DNA from: Cardinalis cardinalis
Taxonomy: Eukaryota > Chordata > Aves > Passeriformes > Cardinalidae
Assembly (NCBI GenBank): GCA_014549065.1
Contig: JACDOX010000230.1
Span: 291,448-355,447, forward strand
Direction: 5' to 3'
DNA length: 64,000 bases
Positions 24,605 to 38,070 of this stretch are shown piece after piece. The notes under the pieces are model-generated. The model searched no databases, had not been told where the DNA came from, and was given only the letters and a program-made list of their open reading frames with translations. The position numbers were made by a program, and so were the translations under genes. Numbering within the stretch: the first letter of the stretch is position 1; each line of letters opens with the position of its first letter.

Positions 24605-26530
24605 GAAATTAAATACTACTGCTGAATTAAATAACTGCTGAAACTGTAGTAGAAAAATAGGCAAAGGATACCATTGAAGTGGAATTGGGCATCTGATGGA
24701 TGTGTGGCAACAGTTACACTTCCCCAGGTTTACATGTCAGATTTCAAAGTCAAGAAGGCACCATTTATTACTTTGTTCACTGAAATGGGAAGACAGGATA
24801 ATCAGTGCTTTGTAGGACTGTTTCTTAGTGGTTCAAAGAGCAATAAGAATGACTTAATTTCACTACAGTAAGAAATTCTAAATATACCCTAGGTTATGAC
24901 AGAGATTATTGTAAAAAACTCATGTTATTACAGAGATTAATTAATGTTTGGGTTCAAAAGGAATCCAAAGAGTAAGCAGCAAGAAACTTCATAAAGTGGT
25001 GTTAATAAATAATACGGGAAAATATGCACAGCTTAGTAAAAAGTAAACACATTCTTTATGTTACTCTATAAATATCCATTATTATCTGAGCTCCATTTAC
25101 ACTTTATACAAAAACTAGATTCAATCTATTCCTATCACTGTTGCTGGTAATTTATATAGGGTCAGATGATCTAAGGGGAAAAAAAGACTAAAATTCAAAA
25201 CAATTCGTACTGTTCTTTGGCATGACAAACCTGTATATAATTTCTCCTCCCTTTTTAGCTCTGCTGTGGGAATAAAAAGACACTTAAGGCAAAAGAAAAA
25301 GCTGGGCAAAAAATAACATCCCAAATTCTGGCTAGGCAGAACAGAGTGAGAAATTTACAACAATAAGTCCAGACTGGCTTCAAGAAACCACAACAAAGTC
25401 TAATTGAAATACGTGGACTAAATATTATTATAAACCACAGCTGGATCATTAGGAAATTATGAAGTTATATTAACTAACTAAAATCACAAAGATACATTAC
25501 AAAACCACCGGAAGCAGTGATCGCAATTTATGTTGTATTCTTAGCTAAAGATTTCTGAACAGCTATTAACTACAGTACTTCCACCCTGATGAAGTTTTTA
25601 ATTTTTTTCCAGTCCCCCTTCCTTCCTAGAAAGGCAAATTATGCCAGAAGACTTTTCCAAGTTAATTACTTGCTGAGTGAAGCACACTCACTGGCTGGCT
25701 ACAGCTTGTCTCTCTATTTTTGGATGCCACACACCACTCCAATGTGTTGAACAAAGTATTGAGTCTGAAAATATAAAATTAAAAGCAATACCTTCCATTT
25801 TGCTCACTAAAATACCAGNGAAAACAAAATGTAGCTTGGAATCTACAAGTGAGATTGGAACTTGCCAATTTTGATCTATCTGAACACTGTCCTTTTCCTA
25901 AAAAATGTTGCAAGACCTTAAATGACCATAAGTAACTAGTGTCTCAGTTTTCTCATCACTGAAATATGCCATTTATCATCTACTCTGTATTAGAGTTAAT
26001 ACATGAATTGGTGAATAGTGAGTGTTGGGTTTATTTCAAAATTTTTCGGTGTGCCAAAGAAGATTTGTTACAGCTGTTGAGGTTAAGAAACATCTGCCAA
26101 AAATTATATTTTAAATAAACTTAAATTGTTCTATACTGGGAAGATATTAAGCATGTATTATAAAGAAATTCTCTTTACATTCTTACATTTATTGGAATAA
26201 AATAAAAGCCCCCACAAAAATACGGCAATTATTAATAGAAATGAAATAATAATAATATGTCATTTGCTTGAGTTGAGTTATTAATTGGGTGATAAGATCA
26301 AAATTATACAGATGTATACATATAAAAATAATTAATTTTCCAACAGAAAATTAAAAAACATGAGCATGTCATCAATGAATTNAGGGGCTTTCTTTGAGGG
26401 AACAGTGAATGAAACAACCTTATTCATTGCTGGAGAGAATAAATAGCTTTGTAAGTGTGTTAAAAGATCAAAAATAAACTGGACACCTGCAAAACTCTCT
26501 TATTTAAAATATCTAGTTCTTAAAAATCTA

Positions 26531-26596
26531 CTTCAGTACCATTTTCAGAATATCTGGCAAAAAGCCAGATGTATCGAGTTTAGTACTGTACTGAAG
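26531..26596. other. Composite hairpin-forming sequence
   Basis: An outer 9-bp arm pair (CTTCAGTAC at 26531-26539, GTACTGAAG at 26588-26596) encloses an inner 7-bp pair (ATCTGGC at 26552-26558, GCCAGAT at 26564-26570) around an AAAAA loop. The total length of 66 nt resembles a pre-miRNA. However, the middle is unpaired with unequal arms (12 and 17 nt), so a miRNA call is not justified. Confidence 0.6.
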
Positions 26597-28016
26597 ATAA
26601 TCAAAATTCAGAACTCAATTAATGTTGAAATATTTTAAACATAAGTTTCTCTACAGTGCTATTTAGATAACAAAGGCAGGTATAATGGTTCTGCAAGGTG
26701 ATAGAATGAGTCTTGGAAGAGAATTGTGAGTCTGCAAACATAATAACATAGAGGTTTCTCTGGGTTATGAAATACCCCAGGCAATTCCCTGGAGCCTGGA
26801 GAATATTTTGGTCTGTCCTTTAAATTTCAAAGGTTTTTGTTCTGCAGAGAGAATAGAGTTTCACAAATTGCATTTTTTAATGAAACACTCTTTATCTTAA
26901 AAAAATTGTCAAGCAGTTAGTATCTTCATACAAACCTATCTCAAAAGACATCTCTGACTGAATCAAGAAAGGAGGAATGAAGGTTGCCCAGACTGTTACT
27001 TATCCAGACAAAAGTGAAATTATGAGATAAACAGTGGAATTGTTCTAATTCTTTCTGCTGTAAATATAGATCACAAAGAAAATGAATTTTTGTCTGCAGG
27101 AAGGAACAAACGATTGGGGTGGAAACAGGAGACAGAATGGATGCTCACAGCTGTCAATAAGCAACAGGCAACTAACTACTCCTAATAAGGATATCTAGCA
27201 TTCCTTACCCTACCATGGATATAAAAAAGGGAGAAAGAAATCAACAGGAGATAAAATTAGCCAATTGTCCTTCTGCAAGAACTATTGCTCATAGAACCAT
27301 GACAAACCCTGGATGAATCCAAATTATATAGACTACCTTTTCTCCCCTGCGTTCATATAGTGACAGAATGTATTCCACAGCACCAATGGGTGCAGTTTAG
27401 AAGTTAGGAAATAGTAAATAACAGTTTTATTGTCTACTTTTATAAAATATTTACAGACATTGAGCTGCAGAACATGGTAGGATTTTATGAAGATATCCAT
27501 GTTCCAAGTACCTCTATAATTTGGCACATATAAATGAATGAAGCATTCCTCTTTAGTGAAACTGCTTTGGCTGCCTATAGCAAACACATCTGAACACAAC
27601 TCTCTTTAATGAGATCACAAAGCAATCTAGCTCTACTTGTATTGCAAAAAAATTGATTAAAATCTCAGNCTTCTGGTTCAATACAAATGTCATTTTTGCT
27701 CATATTTTTCTGATTTGTGGTGAATGGAAGGATCCTAGATCTCTCTTGATTGATAACCATGAGCAATTTTTCCATGCTAAGAAAAAAATTATTATTTCAC
27801 TAAACTTTAGGTAAAGAACAGTAGAGCCTTGTTTGCTAATATGCCCAAACTCTTTCATAGACCTCCTTAAGGGCCGTGAAAGAAGTCAGCAAATACAAAA
27901 ATTCTCAAACAGACAATTAGAAGTTTAATGGACCAATAGACAAATATTGAATATTGGATGTAGAATGCTTAGCTCTTGAGTTATGTTTTTCTTGATAGTT
28001 TAAAGTAGACACAGAA

Positions 28017-28265
28017 TTCAGATGGGATCTAACAAGTGCCAAGCAGAGTGCTACTATTGCTCCCTATGGTGCCCTCTCTGTGCCCCTGTGAATATCTCCA
28101 GGCTGCCCGGGCACACAGCTGGCTTCTGCTCAGTTTGTGTTTGCCAAGACCTCCAGATTCCTCCCTGCAGAGCTCCTGACAGTCAAGCAGTCCCCAGCCT
28201 GTGTCCCTACACCAGTGCTTCCTGTCCCAGAGTAGCACTTGTATTTCAATTTTCTCTATCCTCTA
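28017..28265 (-). mobile_element. CR1 LINE fragment (RT 3' part)
   Basis: An abrupt GC-rich island in AT-rich surroundings. The plus strand follows the reverse complement of CR1 through 'acaagtgccaagcagagtg', a 'gggcacacagctggcttctg' block, 'gccaagacctccagattcct', 'gcagagctcctgac', 'ccccagcctgtgtccctac' and a final 'gtagcacttgta' (28232-28243). Each has a recognisable counterpart in the same order in CR1. Both ends are truncated and it lacks the 3' terminal octamer repeats. It is diverged, so the subfamily is unclear. The frames at 28022-28297 and 28029-28238 are decayed CR1 read in both directions, not genes. Confidence 0.75.
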
Positions 28266-28989
28266 CTAAGATGACAATTTTCATTCCTTTGTTTTAGTGG
28301 TGGTGCATTCAGTCATAGGAAATATAATTATCCTGGCATCACAGACAGCCTACATCCCAGCAGACAACCAATACTGGGACACAGGCTCTAAGGAGAGCAG
28401 ACAAGTCTTTCGAAAGAGTTGGTTGTGGTTCTGCATAGGATGTGGAAGATGTCTTTTTCACTTCCTGAAGAGTGATCCAGAAGCCATAGACAGCTGAAAG
28501 CCAGACTCTTTGTCAAATGTTTAAGGCAGGATGGGTCAAGTGTGTTTCAGAACTACATTCTTATCTGTACTATTTTTACAGGAAAGTCTAAGTGACTACA
28601 CTGACAACATTTACCCAAGGAATGAATCTCCCTTTGAGGGCAGAAATGTCTGTATGACTTTATTAGCATGAGGTTATTTTGAGAGTACTGTGACATTTAG
28701 TTAGGAAATATTTTTAAGGTTTCCTAAATGCTTATAGTCTCTTTCCTCCTAACTTGAATTAATGACAATAAGAACTGTTTAATCTTAGAAGCCGAAGAAA
28801 ACAAACAAAAGAAGCCTAACAATTAATTTTAATTTATTTTAATTTCAATTTTTTAAATTTTAATTTAGGGGATGTTTGTTTGTTTGTTATACAAGATCTG
28901 TGTACAGGATCTGGTTGGAATGGAAGTAACTTTCTTCAGCACCTCTAGTGNTCAGCATTTTAGATTTGTGAGTAAAAGACGGTTGATAG
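28266..28989. other. AT-rich DNA, no gene seen
   Basis: No exon or known element. A T/A-rich run with TTTTAAT units lies at 28822-28868, followed by (TGTT)3. It separates a CR1 piece from an LTR. Confidence 0.65.
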
Positions 28990-29174
28990 CATAGCTGTTT
29001 TAATTATTGCTGAACATTACTTGTAGAGCATCAAAGCCTTCTCTGTTTCCCACTCTGCATCCCACCCCAGGAAGTAGGCTGTGTATCAGCCAGAGCTTAG
29101 GAGGAGAAGGAGCTAGAACAATGAGCCCAAACATACCAAAGGGATATACCATACCATATAACATCATGCTCACT

Positions 29175-29181
29175 TATAAAA
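29175..29181 (+). promoter_or_regulatory. TATA box of the ERV LTR
   Basis: TATAAAA directly after the conserved 'catcatgctcactta' segment, at the position expected for the U3 core promoter of this LTR type. Activity cannot be judged from sequence. Confidence 0.55.
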
Positions 29182-29314
29182 CTTTGGTAGGAGACCAAGT
29201 TTTTCCAAAGTAACCTTTATTCAGAGACAAGTTTTTATCAGTCTGCTGGCAAGAGGTGGTTTGTAATCACATTTGCATCACCTTTTGGATTTTGGATNGT
29301 TTTTTCACTCACTT

Positions 29315-29320
29315 AATAAA
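29315..29320 (+). terminator. AATAAA polyadenylation signal of the ERV LTR
   Basis: Canonical AATAAA about 135 bp after the LTR TATA box, followed by a T-rich stretch. This is the usual arrangement in a retroviral R region. Confidence 0.5.
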
Positions 29321-32300
29321 GTGCCTTTACCTTGATTCATAATTTTTTTCTTGCATTTGCCCTTCTAGTTCTCTTCCCCATCATCCTGGAAGTAGAGAGT
29401 GAACAATTGGATGGTGGGGGCTTAGTTGCTAGCAGGGATCAATCCCTCGTATTCTGGGACCAAACAAGTTCTGTTTCTGTAAAAATAAGATGCATTTGTA
29501 AAACAGAAGATGTTATATCATTCCATGCACAAATATTTTTATTATGTAGTTAGATCACCTTGATCTGAATAATTTTGAATTTTCCTTATTTTTCAGATAT
29601 GATATCTATTGTTTTCATTATTTTAGAGAACATTTTTCATAAAGGCACCTATGTATTAGTTGCAGTCACCTATGTAGTCAGAAGAATTGTAGTCTTGATC
29701 TCTCAAGTACCATATCATTTCCTGAAAATAAGAATTGCAATTCAATAACTTGTAGGCATTTTTAAAGTACTTCAACTACAGAAAACAAGTCAATATATCT
29801 AAGTCTTGATCATGAACTTCTTTCAAACTTCTGGAGAATGGAATTAACATTCAAAGATAAGACTAGACTTGACACTGAGATGTTTTAGTTTTATGGTCAT
29901 TTGAATTGGAAATGAAAAATATTTATTTTCTAGCTTAGAAAAGGTGTCTCATGAGGACATATATATTTATAAGTGTTCTTAACTTTAGTGGTTTGAAATG
30001 TCGTGAAAGTAATGAAAGTCATAAGCTCTCCACTGGTGGAGAAAATAAGCCTTATGTTATGTATTGGCATGAGATCTAGCTGTTATGTAGAATTGAAGTC
30101 AAATAAGAACAATTTTCCATCTAATTCTTAATCTTGATTTGGGTTTCAAATTCTTTCTGAAGTTTCACGCCCTTGACCACAGTGACAAGATTGAAATTTA
30201 ATGATAGGCCAAATTATAGCGCTTTCAAATTGAGATTTAAAAACCTCACAGAACACCCAAAACACTTTCAAATGTTTTCTAAGGATATTGATTCCACAGA
30301 ANGTGACAGATCCCTCTAATATATTTTCAAATCAATGAAATTTTGTAAGACACCTTGACATTTGCTTCAGCAATATGAACAGAAGTTATAGGGTAATCTT
30401 GCCCATTTTTCTTACCAGTGGAATAGTTTTCAATCTAAATGAAGGCTAATTTATTCCTCTGTAAACTCCATATTCAAATAAATTATATATATTTGTCCCC
30501 AGACTATGTTCTTCCCTGTTTTAGTTTTGATTTACTTGGCTGCTCTTTGATGTGATTTGCACAAGGTTTGGTAATACACTGACTCATCATGTCTACCTAG
30601 TGCCATAGTTCAAAGATTTTCCATAGAGGACAATTTTCTAGAAATTCATACTTTAACATTTAACAGCTTCAGATATGAAGTAGTAATTTGGATTGTTTAT
30701 CATGAAAATATGTAGTTTTATCAATAAAACCATAACTGAAATTCCATCCACAATTTGCTTTCTGTTGTTCAGAGATCTTGTTGATACCACCTTACAGGGA
30801 AATAATGTTTATTCAAATGACGAGTACAGATTAAACAATCATATTTATCTTTTAGAATGATATTTGGAAGTCTCCCCTTGTAAAAGAGGACATTTTCATT
30901 ATTAAAAAAACAGTGGAAAGAAGGTTTCCAGGGAGGGAGTGNAGGGAGTATATCAGAAGGTGTCACCTGCTCGTAGGTGTTATGGGTTTCAGAGAACACT
31001 AGTTCTTCTGAAGGTAACCAGGAAAGTGCCTGCAAATAATCCTTGCTGTCATGTAAAATTCAAAAGATAAAACTGTGAAGCACTAAAAAGTTGGAGTATG
31101 GTAAAAGCTCCCACTAATTAAAAGAAATGTGTACGGCAGCAGCGACAGGATTTGTGCAAGGGAGTCTCATACATTAGGGCTGTTCTTTGGTTCTTATTCC
31201 AGGAACTAAAACCCCTGGGTTGTCACTTCTCAACAGAAAGTCACCAAGGCCATTGGTGAGTATAATGCTGGGGCTCTTTTCTACAGAAAAAAAAAATCTT
31301 CCATTTCTGTTGACTCTCTAAATTGATTCTGGTACCTAAATGTCACAGCTCTGAACCGGTATCACAGAACACAAAGCTGCACTGGTGTAAAATAATTAAA
31401 AACTTGTGTATCACAGAGCTTGCATTCCATCCTTTAAACAAGAAGTATAAGATAGAAATTATAGATACATTCTGCCCTGGTAGTCAATGATTTTGAAACA
31501 TTAACTATCTAAATAATGTCATATTTTCTGGAAAAAATTTTGACAAATGAAAACAAAGAAATTAAAACCAATTTGTTTTTTGACAAATAAAGTTGCAACA
31601 CGTGGACTTGCACGTTAATAGTGCTGAAGCTGTTTACTTTCAGTGTTTAGCCAGAAAAAAATGGGAGATAATGCTTCATCTTATCATATGTTCCAAGTGA
31701 TTTTTGGTAGTGAATAAAGAATGGTAAGTAGAGTGAGAAATTGTGATTGATGCTCTTAAAAGTGATACTTTTTTAGGCAAGTTCTAGAAAGGTAAATTTG
31801 AGGAAGAATATGTAAACAAGGAAGCATTTATGGCCTTGGTAACAGAGAATATAAATAAACTTTGCTGCAGGATTTTATATAAATCCCGGGGGGAAAAAAT
31901 CAAGTGTAGGTGGTATGGTGTTTCAGTACCTGGAAAGGAGTTCAGCTTTGCAGGCAGCCGTCAAAGAAGTTGTTTCAAAGGTATTATACAGAAAGAACAG
32001 AAAGATTAATAAATTTGTGAATTGATGATATACAGCTGGAATTGTATGTCATTCAAATGATCATGTCAAAAAAAAATAAGAATACTCTGGGTGGATAAGA
32101 ACAGTTCAGGATAAGTTTTTAAATATATAATGTGGGAATAAATTGATAAAATATGGTGTATCCACTGATTTTAAAGGAAGAAGAGTAAACAGACATGAGA
32201 TGGTTATCAAAAGAGCAAAACAGAATTGCTGTTAAAGAGATCAGTAGAAGAATATGCTTGAGGCAGACGAAGAAAATAAAGACATTAGAGGGAAGATAAG

Positions 32301-34750
32301 GTCATTAGAAATGGATGGATAAATCAGGTGTGAGAATTGAAGCAAGAGATAAATGCAAAAAAGTCCCAGAAAACAAAAATACCTNAGGAAAAAAACCTTT
32401 ATGAACCATGTAAAACAGTGATTGATCAGATGAATTAGCATTTCTTAAATGAAAGTCTTTCCCAAAACACCTTCTAATTAATTGCTATACAAATATACAT
32501 ATATTCAGTTTTGAAGTCTTCTAAAATTTTCTGAGTGGTGATCTTTGAAATTGTGTGATAGGCAATGCTGCCCATTAAACCACTTCCCGCAGTAACAACC
32601 ACTCCTTTTATGACTCCGTCTTCATAGCTGACGAAATCCTTACTTTTAAGATCATTTTAATAGAGTGGCATTGCTGCAGAAAAGAAGTGAAAATGCTGGA
32701 GGGCAAAGTCCACGTACAATGTGACTTCAATTAGNTTTCTGGCCAAGGCATACTTCAGCTTTCGCTGAAGTTAAGAGAAGACTGCTACTGATTACAGAGG
32801 AATAGGACCAAAAATGCATGACAAGATAAAGATTCCATGAGATTTCTTTGTCCTCCCCTCCCTTTAATAGAGGGGACAAAATCATTATTTTTCTTTAAAC
32901 TTATGTTATGGTTTGGACTTATTTTCATAGATTTTATAAAGCAAAGATATAAAATGGAAAATAATACATTTTGTTTCCTCTGCTTTGTCAGTTTTTTTTC
33001 CTTCTTGTTATTTCACTAAACTAGAAAAATCAGTAGGAAAAAAATTTAGATGAGTCTTGAGAAAAATTAATCTTAGATGTCATTTAAAAAAAATGCTTAT
33101 CTCTCCCCTTTATTTTTTCCTCTTTTCTGCAAATATTTCTTTTGTCTATTGAGTGGTAGGAAGGTGGTTGAAATAGTTGCAGNACTTTCCCTGTATGGAA
33201 AGAACTAGGCATATGTGACCTCTCTGCCCTCTTTTCTGAGTTTAGGAAAATGAAAATTCCTCTATCTTATGCCTTTTACTATTTCCTGAAACAGCTGCCT
33301 CTGTTGATAATTGAATATAAATTACAGAAAACTTTTCAATAAAGTGGTGTTAATCAAGAAATTAACAGTTGCTTGGCAATGTCAGAACTGGTGGTCAGAA
33401 AATTTGCCATTTTTGGAGGTATACTTGGACTGTTCCTTTCTGCCAAGCCATGGTGATCAAGAATTGTACAAAATACTCTCTTGCAATGAATATTTATTTA
33501 TGGCTTTTTTTCAGGTGAAAAGGCCTTCTGGGCTTCTGATTAGATTAATGGGAATTGATTTATCAGCAAACAAGTACGTAAATGAAAGAATAAGAATACT
33601 GAAGATGTCTGTGGTCAAAAGTAATTAATATGTGGATTGTTGGACGTCATCAAGATAAGCTATTTGAACTGAAGTTTTTTGCTGATTCTTTAACTGTACA
33701 AGCACATAATGCTTGATTCTTCTTGCAAGACACAGACATTAGAAGAAAATCAGCTGGAAAAACAGCTAGTCAGTTTGCTAGAATCACTTCTGTTAGCTCA
33801 AGAATAGAAGAAAAATCACCAAGCTATTAAATATGGGGAAAGCCAGACTATGTAGGATGAATTGAAGATAATTGCAGAAGCATAGGCATCTCAAAATGCC
33901 AAACCTAAAAAATTCTTCATTTCCATCCATCAGGCTTTCTATTGTGTGCATCATTATTTCCATATCTTCCAGAATACAGTATATTGTGATGAATTGTTGT
34001 GTCCTTACTTTCTCCCTGCTTGCCTTGCAGCAAGCACTAAGTGGCTTCACTATAGGGTTCGAGTAATATGAGGACAAGACAAGGTAGCTTGTAGCAGCCA
34101 GTAATTTTCACCTGAGTAAACATGTCAAAGTAAACTCTTTTCTCCTTCAAGACTTTAACTTCCACTAGTAACTCAGATTAAAGCAAAAAGCACCTTTGCT
34201 TTCACTGCATTTTAATGTTGTATCTTGATTCCATTGAACTTAGAAAGAAGTACAAAACTTTGTATTTTAGCTATGTGAAAACCAGAATTATTCTGAGGTA
34301 AGAGGTTTTGCACTGTATATTAAAGAAAGTATCCCTGTGTCACCTATTTCTTGGCTTCTATTTTATTTCCAAGCTGTATTTATCTACTTGTCTCAAAAAA
34401 AAATGGTGTCATTTACTGTCACCCAAACAATCATAAGTTGAGCACTACAGCTTTGCCTAAATAGCCGCTAAAATGACCTGAAAATACTACTATGAAACAC
34501 ATTCATTTACGAGATGGTGCTTTACAAAAGGCAGGCTGTCAATTTTGTCCTGTAGTCACATTTGAATTTGAAGAGAACTCAAGTAGAAGAAGAAATGAGA
34601 AGGGTGAGGGAAAAGTAGGTTAAGATAGGAAAAAATACAAGGAAGTCTGGGATTACATAGGGCCAAGTAACTTCTATACAAGAAAGGATTTTTTTCCTAC
34701 TACATATAAAATAATTTGGCATAGAGGAGTAATTTTTAAAGCTGTTTTAG

Positions 34751-34818
34751 TGACAATAATGACACACTTACACTGTGACAATAGTGACAATAGTGACACA
34801 CTTACACTGTGGCAGTAG
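34751..34818. repeat. Tandem duplication of a 34-bp unit
   Basis: Unit 1 (34751-34784) and unit 2 (34785-34818) agree at 31 of 34 positions. Each carries TGACACACTTACACTGTG. A simple local duplication by slippage or unequal exchange is the simplest explanation. Confidence 0.9.
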
Positions 34819-37800
34819 AGATAATTATAATGCCCCATATTTATTTAAATAAATATAATCCTTTATTTAATAATTCTGACCTGAGACAACTAATAGCTGT
34901 AAACTCTTCTAATTGCTTTCCTGAATAGGATTGCTTTCACCTGACTGAGTAAACTGACATTTTAAATTCCCTTTTACAATATAACGTGATATGTTCTGTT
35001 CAGTGCTGCATTTCTAATATGTCCCCTGTCTGAAAGAAGCATATTGTGAATTTCATTCAAAGAACTGAGGCAGGTGTTCAAGTAGATATCTCAAACTAAA
35101 AGAAAACACAACAAAAGCTAGGATTTAACTTTTGATGAGGAAGGAGAGGCAAAAAACCTGTCAACTTGTGCAATCCTTAATAATCAGAATAACACAGAAG
35201 CTATATAAACTCGCATCAAATTCATCCACCTAGTATGCAAACTTTGTCCCAAAGTAATTTTTCTTTTAGAGTCACAGTTTGCATGAAAAAAATCACACAT
35301 TGTCTGCAGGGATTGTCTCTGCTGAATAAAAATGCTCAGATGCAAATCCTGATGCTAGTGGAGTGGTAAAAATGTAGAAAATACAAAGAACAGAATTTAT
35401 GATATATTAAACAACTGTTTGCAGCTGGAAATTATGTAGGTGAGGAATACAGAAAATATTACACATATTTCTCAACAATGCAACTCAGTTACAATAATTG
35501 AAACTGCCCTTGACATTTAGAATTTGGTTTGGTTACTCAATATGTAAAAATACTAACTTCTCCCACCAAATCCTNACTGAAGAAAGAATGGATCTTATTT
35601 AAGAACTTGAAATATAAGGTAGAGAAAATGTCTTCATGTATATCAGTTTGTGAAGGTTACATGTAACTTTGCTCAACTGAGTCATCTCACAAAGTCAAAG
35701 GAACAGCTTATCTTAGAAGCCTAACATTTGAGATTAAATGCTACCTTACTCATATGTAAGCTAGCCCACTTCTTTCTTAAAGTTCCTCATCCAAAAAAAT
35801 TATTGCAAAATCTTTTTTTTGGAGGAGCTTTTGTAGAAGCTGCAACTTCTTCCATTTAAACCCGTTGGCTACACAGTTGGCTTCAGAGAAAAACAAAACA
35901 GAAGGAATGAAAAAAAATAAATGGAGAAAAAGTCACTTCAGATAAAAAATAGGCTATATTTAATGTATTCTCAAATCCAGAGAACCTGTTCAGTGGCAAC
36001 ATAGGATCTACATGTTCAAAGACTGTTGAAATTAGTTGAAAGCGGTAAACTGGTATTCAAGTGAATGAAACCCCAAAACATCCCTAAAAATTGGAGGGTA
36101 ATACAGCAGAAAGAGGAGAAAACTTGCCTCCATAACAGTAATATACGTTTTTTTCTGAGCTCTGGTGGAATTAGAATTTCCGTCAGCAAGTTTAAATATC
36201 CTTCAGAAGATTTTCAAAATTAAAAGTTATCTCAAAAAAAACCTTAACTGCCTTAATATGTAAATGTTTTCCAGGCCTTCTCATGAGACACTCATTACAA
36301 TTTTTCCTCTCTAGCCCCGTTGCAAAAGACTTTTGCTAGTTTAGAGTCAATGTAAATATTTTAACACCAGTTCTTACTTCTTTTAATATAAATTTTAGNA
36401 CAATATTTTCTGAAAGTGTAATGCTTGATCTTTTGACAATTATATCACTACAATAATTTCTTCTGCAAAAGCATAAATATGCACTTCTGACTTGTCCAAA
36501 CTCCTTCGAGAACTTTCCATGAAAATATTTTAATCGTAGAGAAATACAAATCAAAGGCATACTGGAAGAAAATTTTGCTATTAAATATTTATCACAATTT
36601 AAGGATTTGTATTAAGAAACTTCAAGCCAAACTGAAAATTAAAAATCCCTACTACTTTTGGGTTGTTTGTATTATCTGGATCCTTTGTTAACTCAGAATA
36701 ATGGGAAAAAAAATAAAGCATGCTGACCAAATTGAAAAGTTTCTACATCTGATTTAGATTTTCAAGTGTATCTTTTGGTTCAAGGCTTAACATTACATTA
36801 CACTGCACTAGAAATAGAAGGTATATTTCTTCAAACACTGTAGATTGCACATTATTGGTTTTATAAGGTCATTTACATTGTAAGCATATAGTAGGGGGAT
36901 AGCTACCTCTGTTATCTCATACTTGGGATGATATATGCAATTTAGACAAAGAGATATTCTCCTGCAGACACATCCAGTTCTGTTTGTTCAGCAAGGCCAT
37001 CCCGGCTACATGCAATTTTATTGTGAAATAGATGGAGTTTTCCCTGGAAAAAAACATCTGCTGATTTCCCAGTTGATTATAAGATAGCTGGACTAATGAA
37101 ATGGTTGCTGAAGGCAGAGTCACAGATGCTGTGAGAGGAGCAAAGGAGTAAGAATGGTTTGCTAGTGAGATGGGAACATACATGCATCTCATGGCAGCAG
37201 AGTCCCATATTCTTATCTCTTGATTCATCTGTCAAAGACACTGATAAACAGTGGCCCATGGGAATGTCACACCAGAGGGAAGAGCAGCATCAGTGTAAAG
37301 TCATCACACCATTTAATAGCATGTTAGAGAGTTTGGCATCTCCATGAACAAGGTACTTATTTCCTTTTGAAAGTTAACTATTGATAGGTTGCAAAAACAA
37401 AACTTTAAAATATTGTGAGGGTAAATATAATATATTCAGGGTCTTTAAAATATTCTAGATTTCTTAAGACTCCTTTGGTGAACAACTTTTTTTGCTGTTA
37501 GCTTTGCTTGACATAAAAAATTTACTTCTAATCAAAAGCAATTTCCATGGAAAGTTTCTGCCTTCTGGATTTTTATTTTGGTTTTAATTAAAAAATTCAA
37601 AATGTAGGAAACAAAAGGTAGTTTTAAAAAGTAGCAGGATTACTTTGTTAAATAATTTTCAAATTTGTATTTAAAAGAAAAAAGTTTTTGTCTCATCACT
37701 TAAATTTTTCATCAATATAAACAAATTTTAGATTACATTTTGATAGTCGAAAAATACTTATTTGAGTGGTTTTTTGGTAGAAAGGCATAGTAGAAATCCT

Positions 37801-37839
37801 CCTACCTCAATGAATTAGCTCCCATATTTTTGCTTATGA

Positions 37840-38070
37840 TTAGGAGGCTGCACTAACACCGGCGCTGTGCTCACAGCACTCGTGCACTCGGCAGAACTGA
37901 TAAACGTGGCACATACCATCCACAGTCAGACATGCCATTCACCATGCAGCAGCAGTTTGGCTGTGTCTGAGAAGCCTTGGAACTGGAATAAACATACTGC
38001 ACTGCTGATCCACTTGTGAAGAATAACACTGAAGCAGCCAGTCAAGCTGTAACGGGCTTCAGGATGCCAA
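37840..38070. other. Locally GC/CpG-enriched patch of unknown nature
   Basis: Within AT-rich surroundings this patch has several CpGs close together ('caccggcgctg', 'cactcgtgcactcggc', 'aaacgtgg', 'taacggg'). No frame extends far and no known repeat is recognised. It could be a conserved non-coding element, a non-coding exon or an unrecognised repeat. Confidence 0.35.

Larger units (their letters stand above)
17151..28016. other. Long single-copy AT-rich stretch without recognisable gene
   Basis: Nothing here passes as an exon, RNA gene or well-defined repeat. Visible minor structures are a poly(A) run of about 14 at 23917-23930, a perfect 17-bp inverted repeat at 24565-24604 and a composite hairpin at 26531-26596. 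Frames reach 108 codons (22948-23274) but have no motifs and a shadow frame on the other strand. A segment around 17620-17770 looks repeat-like but could not be assigned. Confidence 0.6.
28990..29449 (+). mobile_element. Endogenous retrovirus LTR with TATA box and AATAAA
   Basis: The order of blocks matches a common avian ERVL-type LTR that I recognise. First is 'gagcatcaaagccttctctg', then 'ccaaagggatataccatacc' (29136-29155) and 'catcatgctcac' just before a TATA box (TATAAAA, 29175-29181). After these come a leader, AATAAA (29315-29320), 'ttgcccttctagttctctt' and a terminal 'gtgggggcttagttgctagc'. In retroviral terms the TATA box would drive the U3/R start and AATAAA would end the transcript. 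The left edge is uncertain (about 28990); the right edge is about 29449. No internal retroviral genes adjoin it, so it is a solo LTR. Both core signals are intact, so it could in principle act as promoter or polyadenylation site for neighbouring transcripts; nothing in the sequence shows that it does. Confidence 0.75.

Noticed and set aside
28022..28297. 91-codon Cys/Pro-rich plus-strand frame
   Set aside because: It is the antisense of a decayed CR1 fragment.
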